Source: Tepidanaerobacteraceae bacterium (GTDB taxonomy: Bacteria > Bacillota > Thermosediminibacteria > Thermosediminibacterales > Tepidanaerobacteraceae). Taken from it: a stretch of DNA of 57,654 nt. Both the position numbers and the translations under genes were made by a program. Numbering within the stretch: position 1 is the stretch's first letter; each line of letters begins with the position of its first letter. The notes beneath the pieces are model-generated. The model was given only the letters and a program-made list of their open reading frames with translations, had not been told where the DNA came from and made no database searches. This document shows positions 17,471-23,400 of this stretch, piece by piece. Location: positions 1-57,654 of the forward strand of contig JARRBK010000006.1 of assembly GCA_029982615.1 (NCBI GenBank), written 5' to 3'.

Positions 17471-17643
17471 GAGCCTTGCCTCTCCTCCTCCAAAGAAATT
17501 TTTTCTGCCTAAAAGCAGAGATGATTCCGGATATAAGTCCCTGAAATTATTCAGCAAAACAATAGATTCCTATGCCTCAAATCCGACACCAGCAGAGGAT
17601 TGATAATGTTGCTTCTTGAAACAATTTTGCGAAAGATTTAAGG

Positions 17644-17667
17644 GCAAGAGCAGATATCTGCCCTTGC
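17644..17667 (-). terminator. perfect inverted repeat, probable terminator between surface-protein genes
   Basis: GCAAGGGCAGAT and ATCTGCTCTTGC form a near-perfect 12-base-pair palindrome 60 bases past the stop of the 269-residue DUF4430 protein. The U-tract (CCTTAAATCTTT) is weak. A second imperfect hairpin with GGGGAAAG arms lies just before it (about 17668-17703). Confidence 0.45.
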
Positions 17668-17727
17668 GGGGAAGGTCTTTCCGGAAGGCGTGGACTTTCC
17701 CCGGTTTTACCCGGGTATTGCTCCTGT

Positions 17728-18537
17728 TTAGTAGGGATAGAAGGTCCAGGTGACGACATCGCCCGGATGCAACTGGTGGGCACCGGCAGCGTGGCCGGGA
17801 TCAGCGCCATTCACTTCATACAGCCAGTAGCCGTCGGCGCTTCCGTCCCCGTCAATGTCGGACACATATCCTCCCTCGGACATCATATCCACATTGGTGG
17901 CCGTCCAGCCCGCACCATAATGGGTATTCAGGGCCTGCAGCAGGGCATGGACCATGCTGGGATTTTTCTTCAGCACGTCGGTGTCGTCGTCCCCGCCGGT
18001 GGCAGCCGATACATCAAAGCGGTTAATGGTCTGATTGGACATGGTAAAATCATCGACATCTTCCCCATTAATTGTAATGGTAATTCCAGTAACATTAAGA
18101 TGGGCATCGCTGTCATGTTCCCCGACCAGGAAGATGGGCACGCTGATGTCGCTCGAGTCAATGCCATTTTGATTATAGTCGTAGTAGCAAGTCACGGTGA
18201 TGTTTTCGTCCCGCCCCGTCACGGTGATGACAGGTTCGTTGCCCGTATAGGTCTTCTGCCCGTTGGAAAATTGGGCCGCATCGCTGGAAGGGATGGTCCA
18301 GAGCAGGAGTCCTTCTTCTTCTTCAGTCAGCTCATGCACTTGATAATTGGTGTCCATGCCGATGATGAAGATCGGATCCGTACTCACACTGCCGCTGCTA
18401 ACATCAAGCACCCAGGTATATTGACCACTGTCTTCCGGGTAGATGTACACCAATTGCGCCGGCGACGCCAGGGCTGGCGCGGCGGCAAAGCAGAACAGGG
18501 CTGCCATAAGCAGCAGGGCCAATACTTTTTTCTTCAT
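17728..18537 (-). CDS. secreted protein ending in a DUF4430 domain
   Basis: A 269-residue exported protein with a clear signal peptide (MKKKVLALLLMAALF, cleavage near ALAS). The middle is beta-rich with no family I recognise. The last 95 residues carry DUF4430 signatures (GYWLYEVNGADPGH, then HPGDVVTWTFYPY at the very C-terminus). A DxDxDG-like loop (SDIDGDGSADG) could bind calcium. The ATG at 18537 has AAGGAGTG eight bases upstream. The frame is open another 62 codons, but that part has no start signals. It follows the DUF2292 gene by 186 bases, so the pair mirrors DUF2292 plus the DUF4430 lipoprotein at 50 kb. There is no lipobox and no SLH, so it is probably released or bound to a partner. 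Confidence 0.8.
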   Translation of the reverse strand: MKKKVLALLLMAALFCFAAAPALASPAQLVYIYPEDSGQYTWVLDVSSGSVSTDPIFIIGMDTNYQVHELTEEEEGLLLWTIPSSDAAQFSNGQKTYTGNEPVITVTGRDENITVTCYYDYNQNGIDSSDISVPIFLVGEHDSDAHLNVTGITITINGEDVDDFTMSNQTINRFDVSAATGGDDDTDVLKKNPSMVHALLQALNTHYGAGWTATNVDMMSEGGYVSDIDGDGSADGYWLYEVNGADPGHAAGAHQLHPGDVVTWTFYPY

Positions 18538-18723
18538 CGAACATTCACTCCTTATCATTTTTTTTGATTTAACCGTGCTTTTGAGTAACGCTTTGCTTTC
18601 GCCTTCCGGAACTTTCCCGCCTGCCCGGAGGCAGGCTGTGCCACAGCTCCCGCCTTTTACGGCAGGAACAAATGACCGTGATTGCGGTTCGTCGTGCCTC
18701 CGGTGGTCCGGTCGGCATGGCAT

Positions 18724-18891
18724 TTACAGCTTGATGGACCTTTTGATCTCCTCCACCCTCACGGGCTGCCCATTCTGGATGAAGATGCTCACTTCTCCAT
18801 ATTCCATGCTGTGGATGAGCTCGATAAGCTTTCTCTCCTTTTCGGTCAGCATAAATGCATCCTTCTTTACTATGGCATTTTTGTCATTCAA
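18724..18891 (-). CDS. DUF2292 (YezD-like) small protein
   Basis: A 55-residue cytoplasmic protein with the DUF2292 pattern: a helix with ERKLIELIHSMEYG, the strand VSIFIQNGQPVRVEEI and a basic C-terminus KRSIKL. The TTG at 18891 is preceded by AAGGGGGAATAAGC, a good ribosome binding site. It is strongly similar to the 52-residue protein at 50725-50883 (shared YGE, IFIQ, QPVR, EEIK and SIKL segments). It lies directly behind the aptamer-less cobalamin leader and before a DUF4430 gene. The biochemical role of DUF2292 is unknown. Its repeated place behind these leaders suggests a regulatory or chaperone part in the same response. Confidence 0.8.
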   Translation of the reverse strand: MNDKNAIVKKDAFMLTEKERKLIELIHSMEYGEVSIFIQNGQPVRVEEIKRSIKL

Positions 18892-18986
18892 GCTTATTCC
18901 CCCTTTTTATCCCCTGAAAAAGCGCATTGCTTTAGCATATGCGAGATTGTATATTCCTGCATATACATTCATTTGCATGCAAGAAG

Positions 18987-19011
18987 CCCCGGCTTCCGTA
19001 GAAAGCCGGGG
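18987..19011 (-). terminator. leader terminator ahead of the DUF2292 gene
   Basis: On the minus strand CCCCGGCTTTC, a three-base loop and GGAAGCCGGGG form a strong hairpin, followed by CTTCTTGC. The equivalent hairpin at 34946-34970 has a better U-tract. In both places it sits between the leader and the first gene, as expected for a transcription attenuator. Confidence 0.65.
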
Positions 19012-19100
19012 TACGAAGATTATGTAAACCCGATTCCACCTGTTCAGGCTTTGCGCTCACTGTCGGCCTTTTCTCGGAAGGCTGTGAAATGCCGATAAGG
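19012..19100 (-). promoter_or_regulatory. cobalamin-riboswitch expression platform lacking its aptamer
   Basis: This stretch is nearly identical to 34971-35060, the part that follows the cobalamin aptamer at 35 kb: both read CCTTATCGGC, GCCTTCCGAGAAAAGGC, a GCAAAG core and CAGGTGGAATCGGG on the minus strand. Here the sequence beyond CCTTATCGG switches straight to the terminator module (19107-19159) and the 167-base aptamer is missing. Only the 3' strand of stem P1 remains. The leader should therefore not sense cobalamin by the usual aptamer. Whether the GCAAAG-containing part is a sensor of its own is unknown. Confidence 0.7.
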
Positions 19101-19106
19101 TATAAA

Positions 19107-19159
19107 ACAAAAAGCACCACCCTTTCAGGCAGTGCTTCCGTTGTTCGGTCGGCGCCGCT
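19107..19159 (-). terminator. repeated promoter-proximal terminator module, copy A
   Basis: On the minus strand GGCGCCGACCGAACAACGG is followed by the hairpin GCACTGCC-TGAAAG-GGTGGTGC (19114-19135) and TTTTTG. It is one of four copies (35387-35439, 38821-38870, 50673-50718). The hairpin arms differ between copies in a compensatory way, so the fold is kept. It lies about 75 to 95 bases behind promoter A, so most initiations would give only a short RNA unless the terminator is overcome. Confidence 0.7.
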
Positions 19160-19214
19160 TATGTAAAATTTGATAGCTTGTCCATTTATTGCTTGTCCAT
19201 CGATTCCATTTTCT

Positions 19215-19243
19215 ATATTATATCAAAATTCGCACATTGTCAA
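19215..19243 (-). promoter_or_regulatory. repeated promoter, copy A (upstream of the DUF2292 leader)
   Basis: On the minus strand TTGACA (19238-19243) precedes GATATAATATAG. TAATAT is 17 bases away and TATAAT 15 bases away. Very similar sequence occurs at 35496-35524, 36781-36807 and 38903-38931, and in three of the four sites the module with GGCGCCGACC follows. Confidence 0.65.
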
Positions 19244-19261
19244 GAAATCATTTAAGGGTAA

Positions 19262-19681
19262 TCAAGGTTCAACGAATATAAATTCGCCCGTCTCAATGTC
19301 GTGCACGCCAATCCTGTTGTCGTATTTGTCAAATGGATATCTGAACGCCAAAAACTGCAACAGCAAATCTATCTGATCCTTTAAAACATCGGCTTTTGTT
19401 ACGTTCTCGGGTTGTACAGAACTGATATCAAATCCAAGTATATCCAGCTCTTTAAGCAACATATCAAAATGATGGTATTTTGCTTCACCGGTTGAATATA
19501 GTGAGCGCATCTTCGAAATAATGTCACAAAGGTTTAAGTAATCTGCTGTTTTATGCTTTTTTGCATACTGATATCTCTTTGTATCAACAAGCAGCAAAAA
19601 AGGTCTGATTAATTCATGTCTTGAGGTTTGCTTCATATGTTCATCATAAAACAAAATGCTTGCCCTTAGCACCCTGTACAT
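19262..19681 (-). CDS. hypothetical protein paired with a nucleotidyltransferase
   Basis: A 139-residue protein of unknown family, with a helical body and a C-terminal segment ending GEFIFVEP. The ATG at 19681 has AGAGGGA seven bases upstream, 13 bases after the nucleotidyltransferase gene, so the two are co-transcribed. The pairing recalls nucleotidyltransferase toxin-antitoxin or AbiE-like modules, but I see no antitoxin DNA-binding motif. Sequence matching the 3' end of this gene recurs at 36808-36864, and matches to its 3' flank recur at 35525-35560. This shows that the cassette was duplicated and has since decayed elsewhere in the window. Confidence 0.65.
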   Translation of the reverse strand: MYRVLRASILFYDEHMKQTSRHELIRPFLLLVDTKRYQYAKKHKTADYLNLCDIISKMRSLYSTGEAKYHHFDMLLKELDILGFDISSVQPENVTKADVLKDQIDLLLQFLAFRYPFDKYDNRIGVHDIETGEFIFVEP

Positions 19682-19694
19682 AAAATCCCTCTTT

Positions 19695-20246
19695 TCATAT
19701 ATCGAACATTTCCCTGAATTTATTCAGATTTGTCAAGTATCTTTGCTTTTTATCGTCATATATGATGTTTTCAACTGCTTCTTCTATGCACTTGTTCAAT
19801 AAAGTCTTATCTATATTGCCAATGATTGCTTTGATATCATCGATATCTTTTTGCGAAAGACGATCGATTTTTGATGCAATAATATCTTCTTTAGAAAATA
19901 TATAAACCGATATATTCTTGAATCCTTCCAGCTTTATAGCTCTCTTGGCATAATTTTTAGGAATTGCTGCAAAATAGTTTGTCAACAGGTCATAAGGTTC
20001 CAACAGCTTAAACACTTTGCCCAGATAGGAAGGATATCCCGTGTCAACTATATCAAAATCCCTGGTTGCTCTATCAATGTATCCTGCCAATACACAGGCA
20101 GAACCTCCGGCCAAATAAAACTTCAGGTTTATTGGGCCGAATACGCTCCCCACCAGATTGTCAACTAATTTCAAGTCAAACAGCAGTTCATCCTTATCTT
20201 TCAAAGCAATTTCTCCCTCAAAATACTTCCTTATATTTCCTTGCAT
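19695..20246 (-). CDS. DUF6036/AbiEii-like nucleotidyltransferase
   Basis: About 183 residues. The nucleotidyltransferase signature is FYLAGGSACVLAGY followed by TRDFDIVDT, the G-G-S and D-x-D pattern that binds nucleotide and metal. Later motifs SKEDIIASKIDRLSQKD fit the DUF6036/AbiEii group. Such proteins act as toxins or phage-defence effectors by transferring nucleotides to target molecules (known for the group, not shown here). The start is uncertain. A TTG at 20285 lies inside the likely -10 box (TATAAT at 20285-20290 with TTGACA at 20305-20310), so I prefer the ATG at 20246, although AGGAG then lies 26 bases upstream. Confidence 0.7.
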   Translation of the reverse strand: MQGNIRKYFEGEIALKDKDELLFDLKLVDNLVGSVFGPINLKFYLAGGSACVLAGYIDRATRDFDIVDTGYPSYLGKVFKLLEPYDLLTNYFAAIPKNYAKRAIKLEGFKNISVYIFSKEDIIASKIDRLSQKDIDDIKAIIGNIDKTLLNKCIEEAVENIIYDDKKQRYLTNLNKFREMFDI

Positions 20247-20317
20247 TTTTGTATATAATCCGTTATTTTTATTCTCCTGATGCAATTATATTTTATCATA
20301 AAGTTGTCAAAAAAAAA

Positions 20318-20338
20318 GACCCTGCTATAAAGCAGGGC
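20318..20338 (-). terminator. intrinsic terminator after the large transcobalamin-like SLH gene
   Basis: On the minus strand CCCTGCT-TTAT-AGCAGGG is followed by a run of about nine T. An almost identical terminator, including flanking ATCACC, is at 36738-36755. Confidence 0.8.
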
Positions 20339-20369
20339 CGGTGATCTGCAACTCGATTGACCCACGCTA

Positions 20370-20413
20370 TTTGATACAGGCGGGAATTTGCACACACAGC
20401 CGCCTGCATCAAA
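20370..20413 (-). terminator. long hairpin directly behind the SLH gene
   Basis: A 14-base-pair stem (TTTGATGCAGGCGG with CCGCCTGTATCAAA, one G-T pair) and a 16-base loop begin five bases after the stop codon. There is no U-tract on the minus strand; it may protect the mRNA end, with the terminator at 20318-20338 ending transcription. Confidence 0.5.
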
Positions 20414-20418
20414 CGTTT

Positions 20419-23400
20419 TTATTTCATGATGAGATTGTAGAGCCGATATAGAACCACCGCTACCTGAGCCCTGGTGGCTTTCTCTTTTGGCAAAAACCTT
20501 CCATTGCCGTCTCCCGTTATTATGCCTTCTCTTGCAACAAGAGCAATCGCCTCTTTTGCCCAATCCGCCATTTCCGACCCGTCCGAAAAAGTGTCAAGCC
20601 TTTTGATATCTCCGCGTTTATAACCTTTTGATTCCAGCACTTTGGAAATTATCATCGCCATTTCCTGACGCGTAATGCCGCCTTCGGGATCAAATATGTC
20701 TTCGCTTTTGCCGCTTATGAGGCCGTTTTTATACGCCGTTCCCACTGTACTGTAATACCATTTGTTTTTTCCCACATCCTTAAACTTCATTTCAACACTT
20801 TCTTCCGATTCAAGTTTTAACATTCTTACGATCAGTGATGCGAATTCGGCGCGGTTGATGGCTGTCCCCGGATCAAAGATATTTTCATCCTTGCCTTTTA
20901 CGATGCCTTTTGCAGCAAGCGCCCTTACGGCATTTTCCGCCCATTGTGCCTTTTCCATGTCGTAAAATTTCCCGGCGTTCTCCCCTGCAAAATACCTTCC
21001 CGGAAGGGTTGTAAGGAATTTAATCGTTTTACTCTCTTCATTATATATACCGCCCATGGGCAACACGCTTCCATCATCTTTCAGAAGAAAAGCTGTTACG
21101 GCATCTTTATTCTCACTGTTTGCCTTATGATAAATACCAACTACTACGGGCTTTTTCAAAGTTTTCACGATATCTTCACCTGCTTTGGCTTCAAACTCCA
21201 CCAGATAATTTGCTTCAGTCGCTTCTGCTCCTCCGGAAATTTTTGCAGTATCAAGAGATTTTGTAATAAGAGAGATGTCCTTTTGCCAGTTATCCTGTGC
21301 GAAAGCTTCCTCAGGAACATTGATCGAAGCCCATTCTGTCTTTATTTCGATATGATTTATGCCCTGTTCGTGCAATAGCGCAAATATGCCGGCCTTCATC
21401 ACCGTTTCCACTTCTTTTTTACCTGTTTCAGGCAGCTCTACTGAAAGCTTCCTCTCTATAGCCTTTCTGAGTTCAATGCCGCTCTGGGTCAAGAATTTCT
21501 CCATATCCTCAGCCTTTTTCGCTGCCTTCTCCGCCACGGCCGAAATCTCATCTAATTTTACCTGGGCTGTCGCCTTTTCATCCGCCATAGACACGCCTGA
21601 CTGAGGAAGCTTAATGCTTCCGATTCTTGCAACAACTGCTTCAGCTATATCCGTGCCCGCCTGATTGATGTCTGATGAATCCTCATCGCCAAGTTTTTGG
21701 CATATGCCGCCTATTGATTCAATTATTTCTACGGCCAGCCTGTCAATCTCGGCCTCGTCCTTCATCCTGTCAAATGCCCTTATCACAGCCCGGCAAATAT
21801 TTATAGCAGCATTTTTAGCCTTCACCCTGCTGTCATTGCCGACTAATTGTCCGTATGTTTCCGATAAAAGCTTTGCAGTATCGCTGCACGTCTGTGCAAT
21901 CTTGGCCGTCGCTTCTTCGCTTTCCACCCTGCGCATCCCTTCATCATACATCCTTGAAGCCGCAAGCACTTCATCGGCAAAATCAAGAGATTTCTGAGCG
22001 CTTTTTATGCTTTTAGCGCTTTGCTTCAAGCTCTCCAAGGTCTTATTTATTTTCTCCAGTATCTCTTCTTCAGTGGCTCCAGCGGCAAAAAATTCCCCTG
22101 CTGGGGTCTGTGGTGTAACTATAGCTTCCCCTGTGACCTTTATCTTAATAGGCTCCGGCCTTAAAATATCCCTTAACCCTTCACCGCTGAATCTTTCCGC
22201 CGAAACCTCGTACGTCCCGGGATTGTTGAATGAAATCACGGCTTTTCCGTCTTTATCGGTTTTTACTGTTTTGCCGTTCATCTTGTATTCATGCCCGTCA
22301 ACGTATATGACCGCATCTTCGATGTTTCTCTTCACCGTTGGCCCAACGCCCGTCTCGCCTGACAGATCGGTCTTTTCTCCGGTAAGTGTCAACGTCACTT
22401 CTTCCCCCGTTTTGACATCTGTTTTATCAGCCTTCATCTTTGTATACCATGTTTCGAAACCGTATGCGGCAAAATACCATTCTATATATTCGCCGCCCTT
22501 GAGTTCATACGCCTGGCATCCGTAGTTGGGAAGCCAGCCGTTCACTCTGTAAAGCCACCCAGATGTGCTGCGGTGATCGAATTCCCTGTCTCCGCCTATC
22601 ATGGCTACATAAAGGGACCAACCGTAGTCCTGCAGATCGAAGTCTTTTTTGTGGTCCGTGCAGTCATATCCCTTATCCTCAAGAGCCATAATGGTGGCAT
22701 GTGCAACCGTCGGCTTCTTCAATCTGTCCGGCCCCCACCCCTTGCTGGGCGTGGCGGAAGATCCCGATGCAGGACCGAGATATGGGGTCAAATCAAAATT
22801 TGTAACATTGCTGAGACGGGTTTTCCTGACAAACGTCCTGTCATATCCTTCTATCCTTATGGAAACGCTCACCCCTTCGGGCTGCACAGGCGTCTCCTGT
22901 GTCTGATAAGTTACGGTATAAACCTGGCTTGCTTCGTTGCCGGAAGAATCTTTTGCTGTGATTTCTATAGTATTGTCGCCGTCCTGAAGTGTTACGGCAT
23001 AAGTTCCGTCAGTTGCGGATATTATTTCTCCGTTGAATTTGACCGTCACCGGTAAAGGTCCGTCTACATCATCAATTGCGCTTGCCGTAAAGGTATAGTC
23101 CCTCTGGCTTACCGTTTTATCCTCGGCGCTGGTGGTAATGACCGGAGGATTGGTGTCGTGCTGAAGCACATATTTCACCGCATAAGTTTTCTCGCTGTGA
23201 TTGCCTGCGCTGTCTGCTGCTTTAATTATTATTATGTTTTCGCCTTTGATGAGATTTACTTTGTATACGCCTGAATCAAGACTTACTTGTCCTCCATACA
23301 CCGCCACACTTACGGTAACATAACCGTCAACATTGTCCACCGCAAAAGCCGCAAAGGAATAAAATCCGCTGGTTACCGTTTCGTCTTTTGCTGTCGTAAT

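Noticed and set aside
19012-19100. c-di-GMP-I (GEMM) riboswitch
   Set aside because: Only a GCAAAGCC-like box is present; the GGCAAACC and GNRA-receptor parts of the consensus are not, so I do not make the call.
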